A stretch of 64,000 nucleotides of DNA from an uncultured Verrucomicrobiales bacterium (GCA_937928545.1 CALGJQ010000014.1:124001-188000), one strand, 5' to 3'; numbered from the stretch's first letter, positions 24,190 through 33,705 are shown. Translations and numbers: made by a program. The notes: a model not told the origin generated them from the letters alone.

Positions 24190-26142
24190 CTAAAGTTGAT
24201 CGAGGTCGATCTCGGAGGGATGTTCGCCATCCCTTGTGAGATTCTGGGGGATGATGGTGGCTTCGACTTCGCGACTGTTTTGGTCGGAGTTCCAGAAGTT
24301 CTGCCATTGATCGAGTGATCGCAAGTCGGTCTCGCTTCGCTGCGGATTGCGGCGGCGGTTGAGCGAGGTCGAGAGCCAGCCGCGCGTGGTGGCGAAGCGA
24401 TTATGGTCGCCTGTCCATTGCACGGTTTGCTCGAGGTTTTCGGAGGTGGCTCCGGGCACCCAGAGGAAGACGTGATTGACCTCGATGAGGGAAGAGTTGA
24501 CGGAGAATCGGGTGGGCTCGCCTTGTGGCGGGGCCAAGATGAGGTTGAGGCAAACGGCGCGGACCTGGTCCATCGTGACTTGGTGTCCGCCAGATTCGTC
24601 CGCTCGGAGAAGGGCCGGAACGAGAGCTAGCGAGTTTTTGAGGGTGAGCTTTGCAGGGTGAGTGCTTTGGAGGAATGGGGTGCGGAAGGCAATGAGATTG
24701 GAATTCTCTAAAGTGAGGTGGAGTGGTTTTTGGGCGGAGATGAAACAGGGCTGGGTGAGCGGGGTGGCTTCGCGGCCGACTTGCTCGAGGCGACAGTTTT
24801 GGAAGTTTAAAATGTCTCCCGAAGTGAGGATGAGAGGGCGGGCTTCTTCTTCGTTCGAGAGGTCATCTCGGAGAGTGAGGTTCTTGAAAGTGAGGCTCGC
24901 GGAAGTGGTGATGGGAGTGCTTGGCGAGGTGAAGCGGAGGATCGTTCCGGGTTCTGAGGCGACAATTTTGAGAGGACGATTTAGGCTGAGCGGGTCGAGG
25001 TGGTAGATGCCTGCTTTTGGAATGATGATCGTCTCAGAGGGAGACTGGAGAGCTTCGGAGAGAGAGAAGGTGGCAATTTTTTGCCGTTGTTGATGGGAGG
25101 CGAAGAGGTCGATGGCGATGACGAGCAGCGCGAGCACTCCGCAAAGGAGGAGGACTTTTTTGAAGCCTGATGATGATTTTTTTGAGAGCGATTGGTTCGT
25201 GAGATGGGAGAGAACTTGAGTCGCTGAAGAAGGGCGGTCGCTTGGTTTTTTAGCGAGGAGATTTTGGATGAGTTGGTTGAGCCACGTAGGACGATCTTTG
25301 AGAGGAGCGGGTTGGGCGGTGGCGACTTTTTTGAGAAGCCCGGTTAAAGAGTGACCCGAAAAGGGAGGTTGGCCGGTGGCGAGCGAGTAAAGAGTGGCAC
25401 CCAGGCCGTAGAGGTCGGTGGTGGGGGTGAGGTTTGGCTCGTCGTCGATCTGCTCGGGGGCGAGGAATTCTGGAGTGCCGGCGATGGTTCCGGAGAGGGT
25501 GAGGTCGGAAGGTTGATGCAGAGAACGGGCGAGCCCAAAGTCCATGACGATCGCTCTTTGAGAAGCGGTTTCGAAGAAGATATTGGACGGCTTGAGGTCG
25601 CGATGGAGGATGTTTTGTTGATGAGCGGCCTGGAGGGCGGTGGTGATTTGGCGAGCCACCTCAATCAGTAATTGGTCGGAGAAAGGGCCGTCGCGATCGA
25701 GTTTTTGTTGGAGAGTTTCACCCTCGAGCAGGGGCATGGTGAGAGAAGGAAAGGGGGTGTCTTGATGAACTGCAAAGACGGGCATCAAGTTCTCATGCTG
25801 CAGGCTGGCGGCGGCTTGGGCTTCGCGGAGAAAACGTTCTCGGGATTCTGGAAGGAGGGCGAGTTCAGGAGAGAGAATCTTAACCGCGATTTGTCGATTG
25901 AGCTCAGGATCGTGCGCTTGGTAAACGGTTCCGGAGGCTCCGCGTCCGAGGATTTTTTCGAGGGAGTAGGGGCCAAATGGTCTGGGGAGATCTTCTTCGG
26001 GGACGGGGGAGCTGGCTGGTCCGAGTCCATTTTGACGTGAGGCAATCAGGCGGGAGGTCAGGTAGTCAGGTGGGGATTCATCCTCTGCCGTGGCACGGCC
26101 CGCTTCGAGGAAGGGGGCGAGATCGGCGAGGGGATCGGACAT
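24190..26142 (-). CDS. Receptor-like serine/threonine protein kinase
   Basis: A 650-residue protein. Kinase domain from about residue 57 with glycine loop GRGASGTVYQ (66-75), catalytic Lys88 in IAVKIL, HRDLKPSN (His180-Asp182) and DFG (201-203), followed by the APE-equivalent PEFLAPEQ. A transmembrane helix (VLLLCGVLALLVIAIDLF, about residue 330-347) precedes a 300-residue extracytoplasmic part with parallel beta-helix-like repeats (SLTFKNLTLRDD, LHLTLENSNLI, AKLTLKNSLA). This is a PknB-like architecture with an unusual sensor. The substrate is unknown. It is transcribed just after the FG-GAP gene at 26184, with a 41-bp gap, so the two may be an operon. Confidence 0.9.
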   Translation of the reverse strand: MSDPLADLAPFLEAGRATAEDESPPDYLTSRLIASRQNGLGPASSPVPEEDLPRPFGPYSLEKILGRGASGTVYQAHDPELNRQIAVKILSPELALLPESRERFLREAQAAASLQHENLMPVFAVHQDTPFPSLTMPLLEGETLQQKLDRDGPFSDQLLIEVARQITTALQAAHQQNILHRDLKPSNIFFETASQRAIVMDFGLARSLHQPSDLTLSGTIAGTPEFLAPEQIDDEPNLTPTTDLYGLGATLYSLATGQPPFSGHSLTGLLKKVATAQPAPLKDRPTWLNQLIQNLLAKKPSDRPSSATQVLSHLTNQSLSKKSSSGFKKVLLLCGVLALLVIAIDLFASHQQRQKIATFSLSEALQSPSETIIIPKAGIYHLDPLSLNRPLKIVASEPGTILRFTSPSTPITTSASLTFKNLTLRDDLSNEEEARPLILTSGDILNFQNCRLEQVGREATPLTQPCFISAQKPLHLTLENSNLIAFRTPFLQSTHPAKLTLKNSLALVPALLRADESGGHQVTMDQVRAVCLNLILAPPQGEPTRFSVNSSLIEVNHVFLWVPGATSENLEQTVQWTGDHNRFATTRGWLSTSLNRRRNPQRSETDLRSLDQWQNFWNSDQNSREVEATIIPQNLTRDGEHPSEIDLDQL

Positions 26143-26183
26143 GGAGTGAATGTTGACTGTTGAGTGGGGATTGGTGAATGATT

Positions 26184-27818
26184 TTATTCGGGGAGCGTGA
26201 TGCGGAAGAGATGCTTGGGATTGAGTCGGGCATCGAGTTCGAAGCTGGCTCGGTAGCGGCCCGCGGAGACCTCGGTGAAGGTGGTGATGTTGGTGTAGTC
26301 TTTTCTGAAGGTGAGGTGAGGGTCGCCATGGAGTTGCCAGCCCTTGAGTCCGGGCTCGGCGAGGAAGATGATGGCGTGATTGTTTCTGGCGGAGTTGAAG
26401 GAGATGACTTCGAGAGGCCGCGTGAAATTGAAGGTGTAGGCTGCGCCAAAATTGGCATTTGTGTTGTCGAAGACCTCAGGGTTGACGCCGATGTTGACGC
26501 CATCTTCGCGGGGGGCTCCGACGATGGCGCGGAAGCCGTCGATGGCGACGGCGTCTCCGAAGAAGTCGCCTGCTTGGGGATTAGAGGGGTGGATCTCGGT
26601 GAGATGATTCCAGCTGTTCGTGGGGTCACGGCGGAAGAGATCGGCGCGGCCGGCATCACCCGCGTGGCCGAGGACGCCGATGAGGAGGTTGTCGTCCGAG
26701 AGGGAAACGGAGTAGCCGAATTTTTGATCAGCGTCGTTGTTCTCGGGAGTGAGAATGGCTTTGCCGATCCAGTTTGGTCCTGAGCGTTCGAAGATATAGG
26801 TGCGTCCTTGATCGACTTCGTAGGGGGCACCGACGGCGATCGTTTCTCCCTCGATGGAGACGGAGATTCCGAAGAGGCCGAAGTCTTGAGGCGCGGCTGA
26901 TTTGAGATGAGCTCGGAAGGTCCAGGTGGTGCCGCTTCGGGAAAAGATGTAGGCGGCTCCGGCGGTTTGGTGGTCGGGTGAGTCGGAAGGGTCAGCTGGA
27001 TTCACGCCGGGGTTTGCGGAGTCTTCAGAGGAGGCGCCGATGACGACGATGTCTCCATCGATATCGACAGAGGTGCCAAAGTCATCGCTCTCGGTGGTGT
27101 TGGAGGCTTTGAGGTAGGCTTGTTGGGACCAAGTGCCGGAGTTGTCTCGCGTGAAAATGTAGGCTGCTCCGGCGCGGAAGAGGCTGGCGTCGCTTTGGTC
27201 GCCGTTGACGCCGGTGGTGTTGCTTTTTTCGCCTTTGGCTCCGACGATGATGGTGTCGCCACTGATGGCGACGGCGCTGCCGAAGAGCGCTCCGGAACTT
27301 CCTGCAATGGTTGTTCCCTCTTGGGTGTTGGATGCTTTGAGGTAGGCTTGTTGGGACCAGTTGTCAGAAGTGTCTCGGGTGAAGACGTAAACGGCACCGG
27401 CTTGGATGAGGCTGGTGTCAGTCTGATCTCCGTTAACGCCGGTGGCATTGCTCTTCTCGTTGTCGGCGCCGATGACGATGGTGTCACCTTCGATTGCGAC
27501 GGAGGTTCCAAAGCTGACAGAGGGGTTGGATGCTTTCAGGTAGGTGTGCTGGGTCCATTGGGAGCCATCGTGGAAGTAAACGTAAGCAGCACCGGCTCCG
27601 AAGTCGTTTTCGTTGTGCGGGTCGCCATTGATTCCGGTGGCATCGGAGTCCTCGTTGGGAGCTCCGACAACGGCCCAAGGGTAGGAGATGGCGACGGCTT
27701 CGCCGAAGTTTTCGTCAAGGCAGGGGCAGTGCGAGGCGCTTTTGATGTAGGCTTCTTGGAGAGCTTCGATCTGGGCAAAGAGGGGAGAAATGAGGGCGAG
27801 GAAGAAGAGAGATTTCAT
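26184..27818 (-). CDS. Secreted FG-GAP (integrin-alpha-like) repeat protein
   Basis: A 544-residue protein with a signal peptide (MKSLFFLALISPLFAQ). Seven or so FG-GAP units repeat a pattern of FGxSVAIxGDTIVIGA followed by AGAAYVFTRD and WSQQAYLKAS. They probably form a beta-propeller binding scaffold on the surface. A CPC pair lies near residues 31-33 (HCPCLDENFG), the only noticeable cysteines. The C-terminal 100 residues are the tail domain common in exported verrucomicrobial proteins (HAIIFLAEPGLKGWQLHGDPH, ending KHLFRITLPE). It is unrelated at sequence level to the two propeller selenoproteins, and has no TGA interruption. Located 41 bp upstream of the kinase gene. Confidence 0.85.
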   Translation of the reverse strand: MKSLFFLALISPLFAQIEALQEAYIKSASHCPCLDENFGEAVAISYPWAVVGAPNEDSDATGINGDPHNENDFGAGAAYVYFHDGSQWTQHTYLKASNPSVSFGTSVAIEGDTIVIGADNEKSNATGVNGDQTDTSLIQAGAVYVFTRDTSDNWSQQAYLKASNTQEGTTIAGSSGALFGSAVAISGDTIIVGAKGEKSNTTGVNGDQSDASLFRAGAAYIFTRDNSGTWSQQAYLKASNTTESDDFGTSVDIDGDIVVIGASSEDSANPGVNPADPSDSPDHQTAGAAYIFSRSGTTWTFRAHLKSAAPQDFGLFGISVSIEGETIAVGAPYEVDQGRTYIFERSGPNWIGKAILTPENNDADQKFGYSVSLSDDNLLIGVLGHAGDAGRADLFRRDPTNSWNHLTEIHPSNPQAGDFFGDAVAIDGFRAIVGAPREDGVNIGVNPEVFDNTNANFGAAYTFNFTRPLEVISFNSARNNHAIIFLAEPGLKGWQLHGDPHLTFRKDYTNITTFTEVSAGRYRASFELDARLNPKHLFRITLPE

Positions 27819-28022
27819 TTGTGAGCTTGGTTGTTATGAGGGACTACCAAGCGGGAGAGTGAATCTGACACGGGAGGTGATTTATTTTAGATCAGGCCGG
27901 AGACGAGACCGTTGGTTTGGGTCTTGCGGCATTTGAAAGGATGGAGATTGTGATCTTCTTTTTAAGATGCCACCTTTTCTTCGACGATGTTTCGTTTCAG
28001 AGAATTTGATGAGAGTGTGCCG

Positions 28023-28877
28023 ATGAAGAGGAGAATGAAAGTTCCGGTCTTGCTTGTGTTGGCGCTCTTTTTATCGTCGTGCCGCGAGAAGCAGGTGATC
28101 CCGTCTGAGGCGGTGGTTTCTCTTTTGTGGGAGGTCGCACCCGGAGATGAGTGGGTTTATGAGGTGGAGGCATCCTATCCTAAAGGTAGTCAGCCACGTC
28201 TTTTAGAGGGGGAGCTGCGAAGGGAACGAGAGGGAAGGATTCTCGTAGAGTTTGAGCGTCGCAAGATTGCGCAAGGCCGGAGGGAGGTGAAAAAAGGGAA
28301 GGGTCATTGGGAGGTGATCCGAGTCATGCGGGGGAGTGAAGTGGAGGAGTATGAGTATTTGGAAATCACTCCCGAGGCGGTGTCATATCGAGGCAGCAAA
28401 AAGGAAGGACTGGACCCTGGTCCGGTGAAGAGTCTCAGTATTCCGCTCGATCTGGTGAGGAGAGATATGGAGGGAGGAGAAAGTTGGGAGTATGAGCTTG
28501 GATCGGGAGTGGGCAATGTTCGCCGCTTTCGAGTTGCGGGCACTCATCAAGTGGTGGTGGCTGCTGGGACTTTTGAGGCCTCTAAGATCATGGTGGAAGG
28601 CCGGAGTCGGAATCTGGATGTCAAGGAGGTGTATTGGTTCAATTCTCGAGTTGGTTTTGTGAAAATCGAGAAGAGTTTTTACGCGCTTGACGGACTCTTG
28701 AAGCGTGAGGTGATGGAGCTTAAAAAGGGTCCTTTGTGTAGCTCGACATTTCCTAAGATTTCCGTATATTATGGAAATGAAAAGTATTTCTCTGTTTTCC
28801 ATTTCCTATTTGTCTCTTGGGTTCTCGGTGCAACTAACAGGTCAGACTTTGGTTGTAGTGGACACTTCGCTTGGTGA
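28023..28877 (+). CDS. Lipoprotein of unknown function
   Basis: A 284-residue protein; the ATG at 28023 (MKRRMKVPVLLVLALFLSSC) gives a clean lipobox at Cys20, better than the upstream in-frame start at 27987. The mature part is rich in beta-strands and charge (WEVAPGDEWVYEVEAS, GRILVEFERRKIAQG, SWEYELGSGVGNVRRFRVAGTH, VKEVYWFNSRVGFVKIEKSF). No known domain was recognised. The last 35 residues (after about GLLKREVMELKKG) overlap the next gene by 107 bp in another frame and look non-native, suggesting a lost stop. Confidence 0.7.
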   Translation: MKRRMKVPVLLVLALFLSSCREKQVIPSEAVVSLLWEVAPGDEWVYEVEASYPKGSQPRLLEGELRREREGRILVEFERRKIAQGRREVKKGKGHWEVIRVMRGSEVEEYEYLEITPEAVSYRGSKKEGLDPGPVKSLSIPLDLVRRDMEGGESWEYELGSGVGNVRRFRVAGTHQVVVAAGTFEASKIMVEGRSRNLDVKEVYWFNSRVGFVKIEKSFYALDGLLKREVMELKKGPLCSSTFPKISVYYGNEKYFSVFHFLFVSWVLGATNRSDFGCSGHFAW

Positions 28878-29448
28878 GATTCCGATCACTCTTTTTGATA
28901 CAGAGGCTCCTGAGACGGTGGCTAATTTTTTGGGCTACCTAGAACGAGGGGCTTACGATCATTCCATTTTTCATCGTTTGGTTGATGGTTTTGTTCTGCA
29001 GGCTGGTGGCTTTTCGCTCGCAGATCCAAGTGAGTCATATTTGGTGAACTCGATTGAAACGGGTGAGTCGATCGCGAATGAACCGGGTATTTCTAATACA
29101 CGTGGGACCGTGGCGATGGCGAAGCAGGGGAATGATCCTGATTCAGCAACGAGCCAGTGGTTTGTAAATCTGGATGATAACTCGAGTAATCTTGATCTTC
29201 AGAATGGCGGATTTACGGTTTTTGGTGAAGTGACAGATATGACCGTAATCGATGAAATTGCGGCCCGGCCAGTCGTGAATGCGGAGAGTCCTTTTGAGGC
29301 CCTTCCTCTCATTCAGTATGATCCCGCGGTTAGGTTGACGAGAGATGATTTGATCGTGATTCGAGGAGTCACGGTGATCCCAGAGCCATCGACGACTGGC
29401 TTGATGGGGGTGATTGCGGTATTTGGTCTGATGCGTCGGAAACGTTGA
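28771..29448 (+). CDS. Cyclophilin-type peptidylprolyl isomerase with PEP-CTERM tail
   Basis: A 225-residue exported protein: signal (MEMKSISLFSISYLSLGFSVQLTGQ), then a cyclophilin domain (LGEIPITLFDTEAPETVANFLGYLERGAYDHSIFHRLVDGFVLQAGGF, then GTVAMAK, SQWFVNL and FTVFGEVTDM). The FHR Arg and QxGGF/SQWFVN active-site features of cyclophilins are kept. It ends with PEP-CTERM (VIPEPSTTGLMGVIAVFGLMRRKR), a sorting signal normally processed by exosortase. Likely a surface prolyl isomerase. Its start overlaps the lipoprotein gene by 107 bp, so translational coupling is possible. An internal start at 28777 is equally plausible. Confidence 0.9.
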   Translation: MEMKSISLFSISYLSLGFSVQLTGQTLVVVDTSLGEIPITLFDTEAPETVANFLGYLERGAYDHSIFHRLVDGFVLQAGGFSLADPSESYLVNSIETGESIANEPGISNTRGTVAMAKQGNDPDSATSQWFVNLDDNSSNLDLQNGGFTVFGEVTDMTVIDEIAARPVVNAESPFEALPLIQYDPAVRLTRDDLIVIRGVTVIPEPSTTGLMGVIAVFGLMRRKR

Positions 29449-29481
29449 GTTTTTGGTTTGGTGAGGACAAGCTTTGGTGTC

Positions 29482-30330
29482 TTAGAAGCGCCAGACGAGG
29501 AGGCTTTGGAAGGTGGTGTTTGGGGAGGCGTCGGTGAGGCCGGTGGCGGCACCGAGGGTGAGAGTGAGGTGATGGCTGAGGAAGATGGTGGAGGTGAGAT
29601 AGGCGAGGTGCTCGCCTTGGGAATTGAAGTCGCCGATGAGTTCGAGTCCGAGGGAGAATTGCTCGGTGAATTGGTGGCGATAGGCGAGGGCGTAGCCGCT
29701 TTGGATGGAGTCGTTTTCAGGGAAGACGGCGATGAGGTTGGCGGCGAGGCGGTCTTTGGGCGTTGGCGAAATTTCGCCGATGAGGCGGAGGAAGCCGTGG
29801 CTCTGGCCATGGCGATGGATGCCGGAGTGGGAATGCCCGCTGTCGTCATGAGTGTGATTTTGAGCGCTGGCATTGGCCTGTTGGCAGGCGGCGTAGAGGG
29901 AGGGGATGGCGAGGAGGGAGCTGCAGTCTTGAGCGGGAATTTTATCTCCATGAAGGTGACCGGAAGAGGTCTCGATGGGGATCTCCCATCCGGCGGCGAT
30001 GGCGAGGTGGAGGGTGAAGTCGAGTGAGGGGAGTTCGATGGATGGGGCGGTCCATTGAAGGGAGGGTGTGATTGAAAAATCATCCCAGCCGCCGGAGCCT
30101 TCGTCGGCGAGGCGGAAGGTGGTGGCGAAGGAAAGGTCGTTTGGGAGGCCTAGGATGAAGGTCTGGGTGGCGGAGAGTTCCTCGGATGATTGATAGCGGG
30201 TGTGCTCAAATCCGGTGCCTGAGAGGGCTTGCCATGGGGCAAGAGGCTTGGCGTCGAGCGTCACCAAGAAGTCCTGCCCGTGGTGGGCAAGGCTGGCTTG
30301 CGTGAGGAGGAGGGGGAGGAGCTTTTTCAT
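29482..30330 (-). CDS. Outer-membrane beta-barrel-like protein with His-rich loop
   Basis: A 282-residue protein with a signal peptide (MKKLLPLLLTQASLAH). The body is made of alternating amphipathic strands ending in an aromatic residue (ending SLLVWRF), typical of an outer-membrane barrel. A histidine-rich stretch lies around residues 158-178 (NHTHDDSGHSHSG, then RHGQSHG), suggesting metal binding in a loop. A further His-Gly pair follows the signal (HHGQDFLVTL). It is downstream of a PEP-CTERM gene, with a 6-bp gap. No known family was recognised; a divalent-metal or copper-related role is only a guess. Confidence 0.65.
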   Translation of the reverse strand: MKKLLPLLLTQASLAHHGQDFLVTLDAKPLAPWQALSGTGFEHTRYQSSEELSATQTFILGLPNDLSFATTFRLADEGSGGWDDFSITPSLQWTAPSIELPSLDFTLHLAIAAGWEIPIETSSGHLHGDKIPAQDCSSLLAIPSLYAACQQANASAQNHTHDDSGHSHSGIHRHGQSHGFLRLIGEISPTPKDRLAANLIAVFPENDSIQSGYALAYRHQFTEQFSLGLELIGDFNSQGEHLAYLTSTIFLSHHLTLTLGAATGLTDASPNTTFQSLLVWRF

Positions 30331-30336
30331 GGAAGC

Positions 30337-30978
30337 TTAGCGCTTACGGCGGGCAAGCAAGGAGAGTCCGGCTAAGAGGCTGAGAGCGACGGAGGAGGGT
30401 TCGGGGACCGGGGCTGCAGTGAGTGAGGCGCGGTAGTTCACGTTGACGCTGCTGGTTTGTGAGGTGGAGTTGCCACCAAGGACGAGAGTGTAGTCACCTG
30501 CGGGGAGATCTAGGGTCATGGAGCCGCTGTTCAAGGTGCTGTTGGCAAGGTGACCGTGGTGAAGAAGGGCCGGATCCCAGCTGAGGTCGCGGTCGTTTTC
30601 GTAGAAGTGCTTGTCGGTGATGCTGGTGAAGCTTTCGTAGATGGTGAAGGAGGGGAAGAGGGCGAGGTTAGAGCTGGCATCGAAGCGTTCCATCTTAATG
30701 CTGAGGCGAGTGGCATTGGTGAGGCTGACGGCGATCCAGTCTGATTGGTGACGCCAGCCGATGTTGTTGTTTCCGCCGAGGGAGGGGTCTTCGTTGAGGT
30801 CTTTGTCTTCCCATGACCAGGAGCCGACGCTGCCGACGAAGGTGGTGTTGTCATCGTTGGCTGAGTCGAGAGCGATGTTCCAGGTGTAGCCTGCGGTGTC
30901 GCTGGGGCTGCCGGAATTGGCGGTGATGAGGGCTGCAGAGAGCGGGCTGATCGAAGTTAGCAATAGGAGTGTTTTCAT
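30337..30978 (-). CDS. PEP-CTERM surface protein
   Basis: A 213-residue protein with a signal peptide (MKTLLLLTSISPLSAA), a beta-rich body with a putative carbohydrate-binding-like end (SMTLDLPAGDYTLVLGGN), and a PEP-CTERM sorting tail (VPEPSSVALSLLAGLSLLARRKR). PEP-CTERM proteins are exported and cleaved by exosortase; the exosortase is not in this window. No catalytic motif. It probably forms an operon with the barrel protein, which follows on the same strand. Confidence 0.85.
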   Translation of the reverse strand: MKTLLLLTSISPLSAALITANSGSPSDTAGYTWNIALDSANDDNTTFVGSVGSWSWEDKDLNEDPSLGGNNNIGWRHQSDWIAVSLTNATRLSIKMERFDASSNLALFPSFTIYESFTSITDKHFYENDRDLSWDPALLHHGHLANSTLNSGSMTLDLPAGDYTLVLGGNSTSQTSSVNVNYRASLTAAPVPEPSSVALSLLAGLSLLARRKR

Positions 30979-31012
30979 GGTTGTTGGGTTAATAGGTTAC
31001 TTGGTTACTTGG

Positions 31013-33583
31013 TTATTTGGTGCGGCGGAGGCGGTAGAAAGTGCGTGGTGAGGTGGTGGGGGCTGAAAGTTGGAAGAGGTTGTTTTGCTTTTCGGCGGGG
31101 CGGAGGAGGGGGGTCCATTGGTGGAGGTTGTTTGAGCTTTCGGGGTACCAGTCGGGGCGATTTGAGGGCCAGGTGAGGAGGCGGTTTTGATCGAGGGTGA
31201 GGTCGGGCGGGGAGAGTGAGTCATCGGAAGTGCCATCACGGTTTCGGTCGGTGGAGTAGTGGGAGGTCGCGTTGAAGGGGACGCCGGTGAAGGTGAGGGA
31301 GTCGCCGGGAAGGAGGGAGTCGATGAGTTGGGTGGCGCTGAGTGTTTGGCCGGCGAGGTAGCTGCTGGAGTCTGGGTTGTATTGGAATGCGCGAGACTGG
31401 CCTTGATAGATGCCTCGGACGATGAGGCCGACTCCGCTGAGTTCTTTGAGCGTGGCTTGGGCTTCTAGGGTGAAGATTTCGGCGAGGAGATCGCGGGTGG
31501 CGGTTTGGCCGGCTTTGATGGTGATGCTGTGTCCGATGGCGGGGGCGGTGCCGGTATCGAAGGCGAGGATGAAGGCGGTGAGGTCGCGTTTTTCTTTTTC
31601 TCTAAGGGCGAGAGGGCGGCTGATGTCGTCTAAGATATGAAGTGAGTATGGATGGGAAATGGGGAGTTCATGATGGGAGCCGTCTGAGCCGAGACCGAAT
31701 CCGGTGAGGGAGGATTCTCCCGCGATGGGATTGAAAAAATTCCGGTGATAGGTGGTGCGGAGGGGGGCGTCTTTGAGTGCTTGGAAGGAGCCGACGGTGG
31801 AGGGGATATCGAGGTTGTTGCTGGTGCCGGAGGGGAGGGTGTGACAGGCGGAGCAGTGGTTGTCGAAGAGGGTGAAGACGGCGATGCCATCGGTGGGGTT
31901 ACCGCCTTTGATTTCGGCAGGGAGGTTTCGGTCGAGTTGAAGGTGGGGGTTAGGGTGATGGCGGAGGTTGAGGAGATAGGTGGCGACTTGGTCCATGTCC
32001 TCCGAGGGGAGCGGAGGGGCGGCGAGGAGATTTGGGAAGGTGGAGTTGAAGGACTGAATGCTGGGTTTGTCGCCGCGCCAGTGGAGTTTGGTTTGCTCCG
32101 AGAGGCCGATGAGAGTTTGCGTGATCATGGGGCCTTTCATGGGGTGAATGTCACGGTCGATGATGGAGTTTGGCGAATGCAGGGAGAGGAGTGCGCCGGG
32201 GATGGTGAGCATGGATCCGCTGGGGTCGCCGAGGTCCCAAGCCATGCCATCGCGCTCGAGGTCGATGTGGCAGGAGGCGCAGGAGACGGTGCCGTTTCCG
32301 GAGAGGCGGGCATCGAAGAGGAAGCCGCGGGCACGTTTGAGTGAGGGGGTGAGATCTTGGTGAGAGGAGAGGGATGTTTCGGAGAGGAGGGTGAAGTTTT
32401 CGGAGTCGATGGTGGTTAGGGTGTGAGAGAGGCGGTTGAGAACGAAGAGGCGTGGGAGGGTTGGGTGAGCGGCGAGTCCGCGTGGGCCGCGGACGGTGTC
32501 ATTGTCTTGACGGAGGTCGATGAGGTGGGTGACTTGGTTGGTGTTTAAGTCGAAGCGGGCGAGGCGGTCGGTGCCGAAGGAGGCGAGCCAAGCGTGAGAA
32601 TTTGTGTCAGGGAGGATGGCGAAGATCTGGGAAAGGGCGGAGGAGTTTGGCGTGATGGTGGGGAAGGTGAGATCGGGGTCGGGATTGAGATTTGTGTGAG
32701 TGATATTGCCTACCGAAAGGCGGGCGAGACGGGTGAGGGCGAAGCGGGCGCGGAGCTGGGGTTCGAGCGCGATGAGGTTGCGTGACTCGGTGTTGCCGAT
32801 GAGGAGTTCGCCATTTGGAAGGGTGGCGAGGCTGAGGAGATTGGTGCCGAGGTCTCCTTGGTAGTTGGTCACGGAGTGGGTTCGGGCATCGATGGTGGCG
32901 AGGTCGTGGTCGAGGACGGTGTAGTCGATGGCATCGTGATCAGTGGGGACGATCATGCCGACCTGTGGAGGTGCGGGGAGGGCGGGGTTGAAGGTGTCGG
33001 GGATGTTTTGAGGTGGGGCTTGGTTGCGCGGGAGGATGGTGGTGCCGTTGCTGGTGTGGAGGAAGATGGTGTGGAGGGAGAGGCCATCGGGCGAGGCGAT
33101 GATGCTGCGTGGGGAGATGCCTTGGAGGGCGATGGTGTCGATCTTGAGACGGGTGAGGGGATCGAAGACTTCGATGGCGTTATCGCGAGAGCAGGTGACG
33201 AAGGCTTTGCCTCCAGCGAAGGCGACGTCGGCGGGTTCGTCACCGGTTTGGATGGTGGCGAGGGTGAGGCCTTGGGAAAGCGAGACGATGGAGATGGAGT
33301 CGGAGAGTTCGTTGATGACCCAGACTTCATCGGCGGTTCTCAGGCGGACGGAGACGGGAAGGAGCCCAACGGGGATCTCAGAAGTGAGGACGGGGCGGTC
33401 GTCGGCTTGGTCGCCGATGGTGAAGACGGAGAGGAGGCCCTCGGCGGAGTTGACGGCGAGGAGGCGCGAGGCATCGGGCGTCACAGTCAGAGGATGCACG
33501 TGACGGGCAAAGAAATGCTCTTCACTCCCGAAAAGAGATTGGGAGAGGAGAATGAGGATGTAGATTTTTTTAAGAGAAGACAT
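31013..33583 (-). CDS. YVTN-type propeller protein with two haem-c motifs
   Basis: An 856-residue exported protein with a signal peptide (MSSLKKIYILILLSQSLFG). The first half is a YVTN/NHL-like beta-propeller (VTPDASRLLAVNSAEG, ADEVWVINELSDSISIVSL, GGKAFVTCSRDNAIEVFDPLT). The second half is a cytochrome c peroxidase-like di-haem part with two CxxCH sites, VSCASCHIDLERDG and NHCSACHTLPSG, the first with DGMAWDLGDPSG and MKGPMITQTLIGL. The C-terminus ends in the same RTFYRLRRTK tail as other exported proteins here. It probably carries electrons in the periplasm or at the surface; the donor and acceptor are unknown. Confidence 0.85.
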   Translation of the reverse strand: MSSLKKIYILILLSQSLFGSEEHFFARHVHPLTVTPDASRLLAVNSAEGLLSVFTIGDQADDRPVLTSEIPVGLLPVSVRLRTADEVWVINELSDSISIVSLSQGLTLATIQTGDEPADVAFAGGKAFVTCSRDNAIEVFDPLTRLKIDTIALQGISPRSIIASPDGLSLHTIFLHTSNGTTILPRNQAPPQNIPDTFNPALPAPPQVGMIVPTDHDAIDYTVLDHDLATIDARTHSVTNYQGDLGTNLLSLATLPNGELLIGNTESRNLIALEPQLRARFALTRLARLSVGNITHTNLNPDPDLTFPTITPNSSALSQIFAILPDTNSHAWLASFGTDRLARFDLNTNQVTHLIDLRQDNDTVRGPRGLAAHPTLPRLFVLNRLSHTLTTIDSENFTLLSETSLSSHQDLTPSLKRARGFLFDARLSGNGTVSCASCHIDLERDGMAWDLGDPSGSMLTIPGALLSLHSPNSIIDRDIHPMKGPMITQTLIGLSEQTKLHWRGDKPSIQSFNSTFPNLLAAPPLPSEDMDQVATYLLNLRHHPNPHLQLDRNLPAEIKGGNPTDGIAVFTLFDNHCSACHTLPSGTSNNLDIPSTVGSFQALKDAPLRTTYHRNFFNPIAGESSLTGFGLGSDGSHHELPISHPYSLHILDDISRPLALREKEKRDLTAFILAFDTGTAPAIGHSITIKAGQTATRDLLAEIFTLEAQATLKELSGVGLIVRGIYQGQSRAFQYNPDSSSYLAGQTLSATQLIDSLLPGDSLTFTGVPFNATSHYSTDRNRDGTSDDSLSPPDLTLDQNRLLTWPSNRPDWYPESSNNLHQWTPLLRPAEKQNNLFQLSAPTTSPRTFYRLRRTK

Positions 33584-33705
33584 GGCTCTCGTCGGAGAAG
33601 AAAAGATGAGCCTAGAAGGTGCTCAGCGAGTGGGGTGAAGACGATGGCGCGAAGCTGATCGAGTTCAGGGGCAAGGGGATCCTGCGATCTAGCAGGAGGA
33701 GTTGC

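Noticed and set aside
27987..28022. Longer start of the lipoprotein at 27987
   Set aside because: The 12 extra residues would spoil the lipoprotein signal peptide. ATG 28023 gives a normal lipobox.
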